A stretch of DNA of 15,252 nucleotides from an uncultured Angelakisella sp. GTDB lineage: Bacteria; Bacillota; Clostridia; Oscillospirales; Ruminococcaceae. This document shows, in pieces, positions 7,701-14,236 of this stretch. The position numbers and the translations under genes are program-made. Each line of letters opens with the position of its first letter. Positions within the stretch are counted from its first letter, which is position 1. The notes beneath the pieces are model-generated. The model made no database searches. It saw only the letters and a list, made by a program, of their open reading frames with translations, and was not told the origin of the DNA. The DNA is taken from contig CALGIL010000114.1 of the NCBI GenBank assembly GCA_937914895.1, positions 1 through 15,252 on the forward strand, in the 5' to 3' direction.

Positions 7701-8549
7701 TCAGTTGCCGTCCGCCCCGTCAAATACCCAGACGTCCTCGCCGGGATAGGCAAAATCCAGCTCTCGGGCCCGGCGCTCCCAGTAGGTCTCGCTGTCCCGA
7801 AGGGTCAGCTCCATGTCCTTGTTGACCAGCTTCTGCTGTTCAATCTGCGCGTCCACATCCTCCAGGGCCCGGTCCATCTCGGCAAAGCTCAGGGAGGTGC
7901 GCACCAAAAAGACGGCCAGAAGAATCAGCAGCGCAAGGGCCAGCAGCTTAAGGACTGCGTCCATGGAGCTCTTGCGTTTTGTTTTTGCGGCTGTCTTGGC
8001 CATGGGGCCCACCGTCCTTTCGCCATCCTCCGCCCGGGCCGCGGCCTGAGCCTTTTGCTGGGCGCGCAGCTGCTTTTTCCGCTTTTTTTCATTATACATC
8101 ATGGACATACGGTTTTTCAAGCCGTTTTTCAGCTTTCTGCCGCCGGCCGCGGCTTTTTGTGCAAGCCGGGCCCGAAACTGCGTGATAAGGCCCCACAGCC
8201 ACCGCACCGGGCGCAGGACCCATCCAATCACTTTTTTGACAAACTGGATGATGGCGCCGGAAAAGGCCATAACCACCCGCCCCAGGGTGAAATAATAGCC
8301 GGCCCAGCCCAGCACCGCCCCCAGCAGGATAAAAACCCGCACCTGCCCGTCCGACACCCGCAGCAGATAGCTGAACAGGATGACGGAGGAAAAAAGGAAA
8401 AACAAAAGGTCCTCCACCAGGACAACCAGGGACGGCAGCACAAAGGCAAGGCGGGTGATGCGGAAGAAATCGTACAGGCAGCCCAGCACCACCCCCAGCA
8501 GCAGCGCGCCCAAAAAGACCGCGGCCTGCTGTGACATAACAATTCCCAT
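7701..8549 (-). CDS. yabQ-divIC: YabQ-DivIC fusion: spore membrane protein joined to divisome protein
   Basis: One open frame of 282 codons holds two normally separate proteins. Residues 1-about 160 are YabQ: several membrane helices (about 9-24, 36-63, 71-100) with the family motif GCLYDFFRITR, ending in a basic tail. YabQ is needed for the spore cortex in Bacillus. Residues 183-282 are DivIC/FtsB-like: a basic start (MAKTAAKTKRK), one membrane helix (about 199-216), a coiled coil (about 221-252) and the conserved ARELDFAYPGEDVW end. DivIC works in the division complex with FtsL and DivIB. No stop separates them. An internal ATG at 8003 with AAAGGA upstream, and a promoter at 8091-8120, could yield DivIC alone. 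ATG 8537 (codon 5) may be the true YabQ start, since YabQ proteins usually begin close to there. Confidence 0.85.
   Translation of the reverse strand: MGIVMSQQAAVFLGALLLGVVLGCLYDFFRITRLAFVLPSLVVLVEDLLFFLFSSVILFSYLLRVSDGQVRVFILLGAVLGWAGYYFTLGRVVMAFSGAIIQFVKKVIGWVLRPVRWLWGLITQFRARLAQKAAAGGRKLKNGLKNRMSMMYNEKKRKKQLRAQQKAQAAARAEDGERTVGPMAKTAAKTKRKSSMDAVLKLLALALLILLAVFLVRTSLSFAEMDRALEDVDAQIEQQKLVNKDMELTLRDSETYWERRARELDFAYPGEDVWVFDGADGN
8091..8120 (-). promoter_or_regulatory. Internal SigA-type promoter within yabQ, for divIC and yabR
   Basis: On the minus strand a TTGAAA box (8115-8120, 5 of 6 matches) and a perfect TATAAT (8091-8096) are separated by 18 bp. Transcription would begin near 8084, about 80 nt before the internal ATG at 8003 of the DivIC part. 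The A-rich codons for MMYNEKK create the -10 box, so chance is possible, but strength and position both fit. Confidence 0.6.
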
Positions 8550-8561
8550 GGCGGACCGGCC

Positions 8562-8837
8562 CTAGCGGAACAGCCTGCCCAGGAATCCTCCGCCAGCGGG
8601 CTGGTTGTCGGTGTATTCAAGGCTGTAAATCTCCCCCTCCAGGGAGAGATCCCCCGCGGCCACGTCGATTTTGTTGATGTGCATCCCAAAGCCCTTAATG
8701 AGCAGCTCCCCCTGGTCGGTCATAAGCACCACCGCCTGCTCGTCAAAGCTTTCCACATCGGTTACGCCGCTGACGGTCACCATTTTTCGGTCCTCTACGA
8801 CAATGTGATGCGGCATGGCAATTTGTTTGGGTTCCAT
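8562..8837 (-). CDS. yabP: Sporulation protein YabP
   Basis: This 91-residue member of the YabP/YqfC family is a small beta-rich protein made in the mother cell under SigE and needed for normal sporulation in Bacillus. Conserved features are PHHIVVEDRKMVTVSGVTDV near the N-terminus, then GELLIKGFGMHINKIDV and the SLEGEIYSLEY strand. The frame is open further upstream, to 8960. The ATG at 8837 is chosen because GGGAGG lies at good spacing and the family begins there. It ends 12 bp before the YabQ start, so the two are one unit, as elsewhere. The upstream leader carries an 8-bp hairpin and no clear promoter. Confidence 0.92.
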   Translation of the reverse strand: MEPKQIAMPHHIVVEDRKMVTVSGVTDVESFDEQAVVLMTDQGELLIKGFGMHINKIDVAAGDLSLEGEIYSLEYTDNQPAGGGFLGRLFR

Positions 8838-8869
8838 CCTTGTTTTCCTCCCTGTGCGTCCTTTTTTCC

Positions 8870-8896
8870 CCGGCGCCGTCCGCTGGATGGCGCCGG
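8870..8896. other. Stem-loop in the yabP leader
   Basis: CCGGCGCC (8870-8877) pairs with GGCGCCGG (8889-8896) over 8 bp around an 11-nt loop. There is no T tract on either side. It lies between the rqcP terminator and the yabP ribosome site and may simply structure the leader. Confidence 0.4.
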
Positions 8897-8937
8897 ACCT
8901 GTCAAAACAAGATATGCGCGGCAGGGTCGGTGTAGTA

Positions 8938-8975
8938 CAAAAACGCCCCCGCCCGGACAAACTTCCGGGCGGGGG
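8938..8975 (-). terminator. Strong terminator after rqcP
   Basis: A perfect 12-bp GC stem (8946-8957 with 8964-8975) with a 6-nt loop is followed on the minus strand by CGTTTTTG. It begins 10 bp past the rqcP stop and separates rqcP from the sporulation genes, leaving about 100 bp for a yabP promoter that I could not identify. Confidence 0.85.
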
Positions 8976-8984
8976 GCTGGCGGC

Positions 8985-9230
8985 TTATTCCGGGATGATT
9001 TCGTAGTTTTGGGAGGCGTTGTCCTTGGTGGCGGCCTCCCGCAGGTCGGTCACCCGGAGCTTGACGGGCCGGCTGCCCAGGGACACCAGGATGACGTCCC
9101 CTATTTGGACGTCGTAGGAGGCCCTGGCCGCCTTGCCGTTTACCAGCACCCGGCCGGCGTCGCAGGCCTCGTTGGCCACGGTGCGCCGCTTGATGATCCG
9201 CGACACCTTGAGATATTTATCCAGCCGCAC
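8985..9230 (-). CDS. rqcP: S4-domain ribosome quality-control protein RqcP (YabO)
   Basis: RqcP binds stalled 50S subunits carrying peptidyl-tRNA together with RqcH and helps add alanine tails to stalled chains. The 81-residue protein is essentially one S4 domain: MRLDKYLKVSRIIKRRTVA is followed by AGRVLVNGKAARASYDVQIGD, with a short acidic tail. Length and motif match YabO. The start is GTG at 9230, supported by a GAGGTGA ribosome site (9238-9244). A strong hairpin terminator ends only 22 nt before this GTG, so expression must come from read-through of hup or from control at the hairpin. Neighbours mazG and yabP match the Bacillus yab order. Confidence 0.95.
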   Translation of the reverse strand: MRLDKYLKVSRIIKRRTVANEACDAGRVLVNGKAARASYDVQIGDVILVSLGSRPVKLRVTDLREAATKDNASQNYEIIPE

Positions 9231-9252
9231 GGGCTTTTCACCTCGCTTTATA

Positions 9253-9284
9253 CAAAAAACCGGTACAAGCGTACCGGTTTTTTG
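9253..9284. terminator. Very strong bidirectional terminator after hup
   Basis: A perfect 14-bp stem (9253-9266 with 9271-9284) around an AAGC loop carries six T on each strand. It starts 23 bp past the hup stop. It almost touches the rqcP ribosome site, with no room for an rqcP promoter between. Confidence 0.9.
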
Positions 9285-9307
9285 GTTTATGGCAAAAGGA
9301 ACGGGTC

Positions 9308-9580
9308 TTATTTCACAGAATCCTTCAGCGCTTTGCCGGCTTTGAAGACGGGGGACTTGGAGGCGGCGATGGTGATTGCTTCTTTGGTGCGGGGGTTGAT
9401 GCCGGGACGCTCGGGACGGTCCTTTACCTCAAAGGTGCCAAACCCCACCATGGAAACCTTCTCGCCTTTTTTAAGGGCCTCGGTGACAGACGCAAAGACC
9501 GCGGAAACAGCCTTTTCACTGTCCTTTTTGGACAAGCCGGTCTTCTCGGCTACTGCGCTTACCAGTTCTACTTTCGTCAT
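9308..9580 (-). CDS. hup: HU-family DNA-binding protein
   Basis: HU is a small basic protein that binds DNA as a dimer, bends it and compacts the nucleoid. The 90-residue sequence is full length: an N-terminal helical part (MTKVELVSAVAEKTGLSKKD) is followed by VGFGTFEVKDRPERPGINPRT, which includes the DNA-binding beta arm with its conserved RPGxNPxT proline region, and a final helix. GGAGG lies about 11 nt before the ATG at 9580. The gap to mazG is 25 nt. A hup gene between mazG and rqcP is a common Clostridia arrangement absent from the Bacillus yab cluster. A very strong terminator follows, fitting a highly expressed gene. Confidence 0.97.
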   Translation of the reverse strand: MTKVELVSAVAEKTGLSKKDSEKAVSAVFASVTEALKKGEKVSMVGFGTFEVKDRPERPGINPRTKEAITIAASKSPVFKAGKALKDSVK

Positions 9581-9605
9581 GATACAAAAACCTCCAAATT
9601 ATTCT

Positions 9606-10403
9606 TTATTCCTTTACCCTTCTCCAAAGGTTGTCCAACTGGTCCGAAGTGTATGCGCTTAGGGGTGTGCCGTTTTCCATGGCCAGGGCCTCCACCGCGC
9701 TGACGCGGGCGACAAATTTATCGGTGGAGCGGTACAGGGCCTCCTCGGGGTCGGCGCCGGCCATGCGGGAGACATTGACGGCGGAAAACAGAATGTCCCC
9801 CACTTCCTCGGCGATGTTGGGCGCGTCCCGGTTTTCCAGGGCCGCTTCCAGCTCCGCAATCTCGCTTTTCAGGTCCCGGATGGCACCCTGGACGTCGTCA
9901 TAGCAGAAGCCGGCCCCCGCGGCACGCTTTTGCACCTTGGCGGCGCGCATCAGGCCGGGCAGCGCGGCGGACACACCCCCAAGGCGGCTTGCCAGCGTCT
10001 CCTGATGCTTTTCCACCTGCTTCAGCTTGTCCCAGTTGTCCAGCACCTGCACAGAATTTTCCACCGTCACATCCCCAAAGACATGGGGGTGGCGGTAGAT
10101 GAGCTTTTGACAAACGCCGTCGCAGACGTCGTCAAAAGTAAAGTGCCCCTGCTCGGCTTCCATCTGGGCGTGAAACACCACCTGCATCAGCACGTCTCCC
10201 AGCTCTTCCAGCAGCAGGTCCCGGTCCTCCCGGTCGATGGCCTCCACCGCCTCGTAAGTCTCCTCGATGAGGTTGTTGCGGATGGAGTGGTGATCCTGCT
10301 CCCTGTCCCACACGCAGCCGTCGTCGCTTCTCAAAACGGCCATAATGGTCAGCAGGTCCTGGATGGTATAGTGCTCTTTCATCTGGAAATCCGGTCGCTT
10401 CAT
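9606..10403 (-). CDS. mazG: Nucleoside triphosphate pyrophosphohydrolase MazG
   Basis: MazG hydrolyses nucleoside triphosphates to monophosphates and pyrophosphate, removing damaged nucleotides. The 265-residue protein has the two tandem MazG domains of the E. coli enzyme (263). The first has GCVWDREQ (27-36 region), EETYEAVE (Glu47, 48, 51) and EELGDVLMQ (Glu66, 67, Asp70). The second has EEVGDILFS. The usual GCPWD is GCVWD here, a Pro to Val change. Bacillus YabN has an extra N-terminal methylase-like domain that is missing, and the 50 nt before this gene leave no room for it. The ATG at 10403 has GGGAGA upstream. A small hairpin (10422-10448) lies in the gap to the flippase gene. Confidence 0.95.
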   Translation of the reverse strand: MKRPDFQMKEHYTIQDLLTIMAVLRSDDGCVWDREQDHHSIRNNLIEETYEAVEAIDREDRDLLLEELGDVLMQVVFHAQMEAEQGHFTFDDVCDGVCQKLIYRHPHVFGDVTVENSVQVLDNWDKLKQVEKHQETLASRLGGVSAALPGLMRAAKVQKRAAGAGFCYDDVQGAIRDLKSEIAELEAALENRDAPNIAEEVGDILFSAVNVSRMAGADPEEALYRSTDKFVARVSAVEALAMENGTPLSAYTSDQLDNLWRRVKE

Positions 10404-10453
10404 GTGTTTCTCCCTGTCCGTGGGGCGTCGAGGAAAACCCTCTGCCCCATATT

Positions 10454-12187
10454 TTACCTGATAAACCGCATCTTTTCAAGTGTTTTTACAATCTTTTTGC
10501 CGCCGGGCAGCATTTCCGCATCGGCTTTTGTAATCGTCCCGGTCAGCAGAAGGGCCAGTACATAGACAAGGGCCGCCGCCGCAATGGCGACAAGGACCCG
10601 CAGGGTGTTGCCGTGGGAGGCAAAAAGGAACCCATAGGCATAATGGGCCGTGGCGGCGCAAAGCCCCGCGCAGAACAGCGGTTTGACAAAAATGGAAAAC
10701 AGCGGCAGGCGGATGCCCGCGCCGAAGATGAGCACGGCGGAGGAGATGAGGATGATGAGCCCATAGCAGAACAGGGTCCCGTAGGGCACGCCCTGGATGT
10801 TGATTTGGGGCTGGGACACCAGGAAAAAGTTGGTGCCCAGCTTGACCACCGCGCCCATGGACAGGGCCAGCAGAGGCAGGCGCTCCCGGCCGATGGCCTG
10901 CAGGATGCTGTTGATGGGGGTGGTGACCGCCACCAGGATGGAGCTGATGCCCATGACCCGCAGCACCGGCGTGATGATGGCCGCCTCCATGGTCCGGGCG
11001 GGGTACAAAAGGGTGAGGATGGGGCCGGACAGCACCGACAGGCCCAGGCCCGCCGGCAGCGCCACCATCAGGGTGATGCGCAGGATGGACCCCACCGTCT
11101 CGTTCAGGCGCTCCCGGCTGCCGGAAAGGTAGGAGGCCGTCACCGACGGAATGGCGCTGATGCCCAGGGCGGCGGTGATGGAGGGGATGAGGTTAAAGAG
11201 AGAAAAGGCAAGGCCCGAATAGGAGCCGTACAGGTATTCCGGCAGCACATCCAGGGTCACCTCGGGGGGGATAAGCCCCGAATACATGGAAAGAATGGCG
11301 GCGGAGTCCCGGGTGATGGCGCCCTTAAGGCAGTTCATCACCGACATTAAATCGATGATGGAGGTAAGGTTGACCACCAGGGTGGCAAGAGAGATGGGAA
11401 TGGCAATGGACAGAAGCCTCCTGCCGATGTCCCGCTGCTGCAGCCGGTCCCTGCGCTGGGTGGGGCGGATGGCTTTGCCCCCGCTTGCCTTAAAGTAGAG
11501 GTGCATGTACAGGGCCCCCGCCGCGGTGCTTAGGGTGACCCCCAAAATGGCGGCGGCGGCTGAGTACTGAAAGATCCACAGGTTGGCCTGGGCCGGCGTG
11601 GCGGCGGCATGGCCCAGCACCTCCCCGGTGGCCAGAAAGGTCTGCTGCAGGTACCGGGTGACCCCAAAGGACAGGGCGGTGCCCGCGGTCAGCTTGACCA
11701 CTGCCTCCAGCACCTGACTTTTGGCGGTGGGCACCATGTTGGAAAGCCCCTGGCAGTATCCGCGGTAGGCCGCGGTGACGCAGCTGAAAAAGATGGCCGG
11801 GACAATGGCGTAAATGGCGGCCGCCGAGCCGGGGTTGTTGATGAGGGAGGAAAACCCCCGGGCAAACAGGGCCAGCAAAAGGCTGCCCAGCACCCCCAGC
11901 AACAAAAAGATGCGCCGGGCGGCCCCCAGCACATGGCCCAGGGTATCCCGGCCCCCGCTGACGGCGGCCTCGGACACCACCCGGGACACCGCCACGCTCA
12001 GCCCCGTGACGGTCAGGGAGTAAATGGGCGTAAAAATGTCGTAGGCGGACACAAAGTAGGACATCCCCACGCCCCCAAGGATGTTGGCCAGGGGAATTTT
12101 AAACAGGGCGCCGATGACCTTGACCACCAGCGTCGCGGTGGTCAGGACGATGGCGCCCTCCAAAAAGTTCTGCCGCTTATGATTCAC
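10454..12187 (-). CDS. yabM: MOP/MurJ-family lipid flippase, YabM/SpoVB type
   Basis: This 577-residue integral membrane protein with about 14 predicted helices belongs to the polysaccharide-exporter group (COG2244) that includes SpoVB, YabM and MurJ. These move lipid-linked cell-wall precursors across the membrane, and SpoVB serves spore cortex synthesis. The N-terminus LEGAIVLTTATLVVKVIGALFKIPLANILG and the motifs GLSVAVSR and AAYRGYCQG are typical. The position directly before mazG and rqcP matches Bacillus yabM, which is why that name is preferred over spoVB. The start is GTG at 12187 with AAGGA 9 nt upstream. The protein is somewhat longer than the usual 520-540 residues. No promoter was recognised in the upstream 208 bp. 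Confidence 0.88.
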   Translation of the reverse strand: MNHKRQNFLEGAIVLTTATLVVKVIGALFKIPLANILGGVGMSYFVSAYDIFTPIYSLTVTGLSVAVSRVVSEAAVSGGRDTLGHVLGAARRIFLLLGVLGSLLLALFARGFSSLINNPGSAAAIYAIVPAIFFSCVTAAYRGYCQGLSNMVPTAKSQVLEAVVKLTAGTALSFGVTRYLQQTFLATGEVLGHAAATPAQANLWIFQYSAAAAILGVTLSTAAGALYMHLYFKASGGKAIRPTQRRDRLQQRDIGRRLLSIAIPISLATLVVNLTSIIDLMSVMNCLKGAITRDSAAILSMYSGLIPPEVTLDVLPEYLYGSYSGLAFSLFNLIPSITAALGISAIPSVTASYLSGSRERLNETVGSILRITLMVALPAGLGLSVLSGPILTLLYPARTMEAAIITPVLRVMGISSILVAVTTPINSILQAIGRERLPLLALSMGAVVKLGTNFFLVSQPQINIQGVPYGTLFCYGLIILISSAVLIFGAGIRLPLFSIFVKPLFCAGLCAATAHYAYGFLFASHGNTLRVLVAIAAAALVYVLALLLTGTITKADAEMLPGGKKIVKTLEKMRFIR

Positions 12188-12255
12188 CCCACCACATCCT
12201 TACGTCGGCAAATACGGACCCGGCTCCCCGCGCCACGGCGGATGGCCTATGGATG

Positions 12256-12284
12256 CCCCGGGACCCTGCTGTGCCATCCCGGGG
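12256..12284. other. Stem-loop in the yabM leader region
   Basis: CCCCGGGA (12256-12263) pairs with TCCCGGGG (12277-12284) over 8 bp with a 13-nt loop. A second short stem, CCGCCC-AAAG-GGGCGG, lies near 12302-12315. Together with the hairpin at 12348-12378 these fill the 12188-12395 spacer, in which no small gene or known riboswitch was recognised. Confidence 0.45.
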
Positions 12285-12347
12285 ACCGGCCGCCTGGGCC
12301 CGCCCAAAGGGGCGGACAAAGCCCCCGGAATTCTTTTCTCACACAGC

Positions 12348-12378
12348 AAACTGTGGGAGATCCCCTCTCCCACAGTTT
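12348..12378. terminator. Perfect 13-bp hairpin after the zinc-ribbon gene
   Basis: Arms 12348-12360 and 12366-12378 are perfectly complementary with a 5-nt loop. On the minus strand it is followed by GCTGTGTG after three T, so the U tract is poor. It starts 17 bp past the zinc-ribbon stop. A third segment at 12338-12346 can pair with one arm instead. Confidence 0.6.
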
Positions 12379-12395
12379 ATGAATCACACCGGCTA

Positions 12396-12773
12396 TTATT
12401 CCACAGGGGCCTGTTTTGACAGAGGCGCACCGCACTTGGGGCAGAAAAGGTCCTCCGGGTCGTTGGCGGCGCCGCACTGGGGGCAGTAAAGCTCCCGGCT
12501 TTCGGCCTCCTGCTGTGGATTAAGGGCCTTAAGCTCCTCCCGGAGGGTTTCGATTTCCCCCAGAATAAGGTCCACCAGCTTTTCGTTGTCCACGCCCCCG
12601 CGGCGGGCATCGTACACCACCGTGCCCAAGCGGGCATAGGCGTCCTTCAGGTCGCCGCTGAGCTTCAGCTCCTGCACCTTGGTTTTGGACGCGTCCAGGG
12701 CCTCCCCGGCCATCTTGCCGGCCGCGTTGGCCATTTCCCTCGCCTTTCCCATCCACTGATCCATGCCGCTCAT
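12396..12773 (-). CDS. Small helical protein with C-terminal zinc ribbon
   Basis: This 125-residue protein is of unknown function. Residues about 5-90 are charged and helical, probably coiled coil (MAGEALDASKTKVQELK and LILGEIETLREELKAL). The C-terminus is a zinc ribbon with two CPxC pairs: Cys97/Cys100 and Cys111/Cys114. Such proteins are often assigned to the zinc-ribbon domain-containing family without a known role. There is no signal peptide or membrane segment. The start is ATG 12773 because AAAGGAGG lies at the right distance. The frame continues to a GTG at 12800 that would overlap hemZ but place the ribosome site inside the gene. It lies 23 bp after hemZ and is likely co-transcribed. 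Confidence 0.88.
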   Translation of the reverse strand: MSGMDQWMGKAREMANAAGKMAGEALDASKTKVQELKLSGDLKDAYARLGTVVYDARRGGVDNEKLVDLILGEIETLREELKALNPQQEAESRELYCPQCGAANDPEDLFCPKCGAPLSKQAPVE

Positions 12774-12796
12774 ACCTTTTCCTCCTTTACTCACTG

Positions 12797-14236
12797 TCAC
12801 AGCAGCTCCCGCAGGGCCTGTTTGCGCGCCAGCACCTGGGGGAACCGCTGTACATACTCATAGGGATACTTATAGTTGAAGATGCGCCGGATGTCCTGCT
12901 CTCCGCGGACGATTTTAGACACGCCGCCGCCCCCTGCGGACAGGATGGTGTGGGTTTCGTCCATGATAAAAATATTATATGCGCACCGGCTGTCCCCCTT
13001 GGCATAGCCCACGTTTTCCAGACTGTCCACCGTGTTTTTTTGGCGGTACAAGTAGTAGGGGGCGTACCCGGCCGCGGCCAGCGTTCTATGGGCATAGTCT
13101 ACCATATCCCCCACAGGGATGTCACCGGGCAATTGTAAATTTTTTTCGCCGTACAGGGTGGACGCGCGCTTAAGGGTCAGGGTGTGGACGGTGATGTTTT
13201 GGGGCCCCAGGGCGACAACCTGGTCCAGGGAGGTGCAAAAGGAGTCCGCCGTCTCCCCCTCCAGGCCCGCAATCAGGTCCACATTAACTGTAAAGTCAAA
13301 TTCCTTTGCAGTCATAAATGCGCGTAAAAACTGGTCCTTTGTATGATTGCGGCCAACGGCCCGCAGTACCGCGTTGCTCATGCTTTGGGTGTTGATGCTG
13401 ATGCGTTCCACCCCGGCATTGGCCAGAATTTCCAGCTTCTCCCGGTCGATGGTATCCGGGCGGCCCGCCTCCACCGTAAATTCCTGGCAGGCGTCCATGG
13501 GAAACCGGGCCCGAAGGACGTCCATCAGGCCCCGCAGCTGCCCCGCGTCCAAAACGGTGGGGGTGCCGCCGCCCACATAGACGGTGCGCAGCCGCAGGCC
13601 CTTTTCCCGCAGGAGTTCGCCGGTGACGGCCAGCTCCTCGTACAGCTTTTCCAGGTACTCCGGCACCAGAGCGCGGCTTTTTTCCACCGAGTGGGACACA
13701 AAGGAACAGTAGCTGCACCGGGAGGGGCAGAAGGGAATGGAGACGTACAGGCTGCAGTCCCCCGGGGCCGCACTGTCCAGAATGTCCCGCTGGTTTTGGT
13801 CGGTATTCAGACAAAGGCGCACCTTTTCCGGCGACGTCAGATAGTCCCGGCCCAGGCGCTCCTCAATTTCGGCCTCCCCCATCCCCTGCTCCCGCAGCCG
13901 GCGCACCAGCTTGACCGGCCGCACCCCGGTCAGGGTGCCCCAGGCAAAGGTCTTGCCGGTACGGCTTTGCAGCAGCCGGAACAGCAGACGGCAGACCGCC
14001 CGCTCCCGGTCTTTATCGGAGCCGCCGCAGTCCTCCTCCAGGCATTGGGAAAAATCCCCGGTCTCCAGGGTGACGGCGCAGCGGCCCCCCTCCCCTGTCA
14101 CCCGGATGTGGATGGGCTCCTCCTCCGGCTGCTGGTCAAAAAACCGGACCTGTTCCCCCGGGAGGAACATCCGGATGATGCACTCCATTTCATAGTGGAA
14201 CAGGTCCAAATCCTGCCGGGACGCCAGAACATTCAT
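12797..14236 (-). CDS. hemZ: Radical SAM protein HemZ, coproporphyrinogen dehydrogenase family
   Basis: HemZ is the HemN-like radical SAM protein of Firmicutes, annotated as oxygen-independent coproporphyrinogen III oxidase; its real reaction is less certain than HemN's. The 479-residue protein has a family-specific N-terminal region (1-about 155, with WGTLTGVRPVKL). The radical SAM core follows, with the cluster motif CPSRCSYC (Cys170, 174, 177) and YVGGGTPT, then the HemN-type C-terminal part. Length fits HemZ. The ATG at 14236 overlaps the hydrolase stop as ATGA, with GGAG about 9 nt upstream, so translation should be coupled. The order dtd, hydrolase, hemZ is common in Clostridia, usually after a rel gene and before hisS. 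Confidence 0.94.
   Translation of the reverse strand: MNVLASRQDLDLFHYEMECIIRMFLPGEQVRFFDQQPEEEPIHIRVTGEGGRCAVTLETGDFSQCLEEDCGGSDKDRERAVCRLLFRLLQSRTGKTFAWGTLTGVRPVKLVRRLREQGMGEAEIEERLGRDYLTSPEKVRLCLNTDQNQRDILDSAAPGDCSLYVSIPFCPSRCSYCSFVSHSVEKSRALVPEYLEKLYEELAVTGELLREKGLRLRTVYVGGGTPTVLDAGQLRGLMDVLRARFPMDACQEFTVEAGRPDTIDREKLEILANAGVERISINTQSMSNAVLRAVGRNHTKDQFLRAFMTAKEFDFTVNVDLIAGLEGETADSFCTSLDQVVALGPQNITVHTLTLKRASTLYGEKNLQLPGDIPVGDMVDYAHRTLAAAGYAPYYLYRQKNTVDSLENVGYAKGDSRCAYNIFIMDETHTILSAGGGGVSKIVRGEQDIRRIFNYKYPYEYVQRFPQVLARKQALRELL

Noticed and set aside
8897..8937. Promoter for yabP using TTGACA or a SigE-like GCATATC
   Set aside because: Each element stands alone: no matching -10 or -35 partner was found at the right spacing, so no promoter is claimed.
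9247..9252. TATAAA as a -10 box for rqcP
   Set aside because: Transcription would start inside the ribosome site, and no -35 box lies at a workable distance.
10613..11350. 245-codon plus-strand frame opposite the flippase gene
   Set aside because: The composition (Gly, Asp, His, Gln) is what membrane-protein codons give when read in antisense. There is no ribosome site or family signature.
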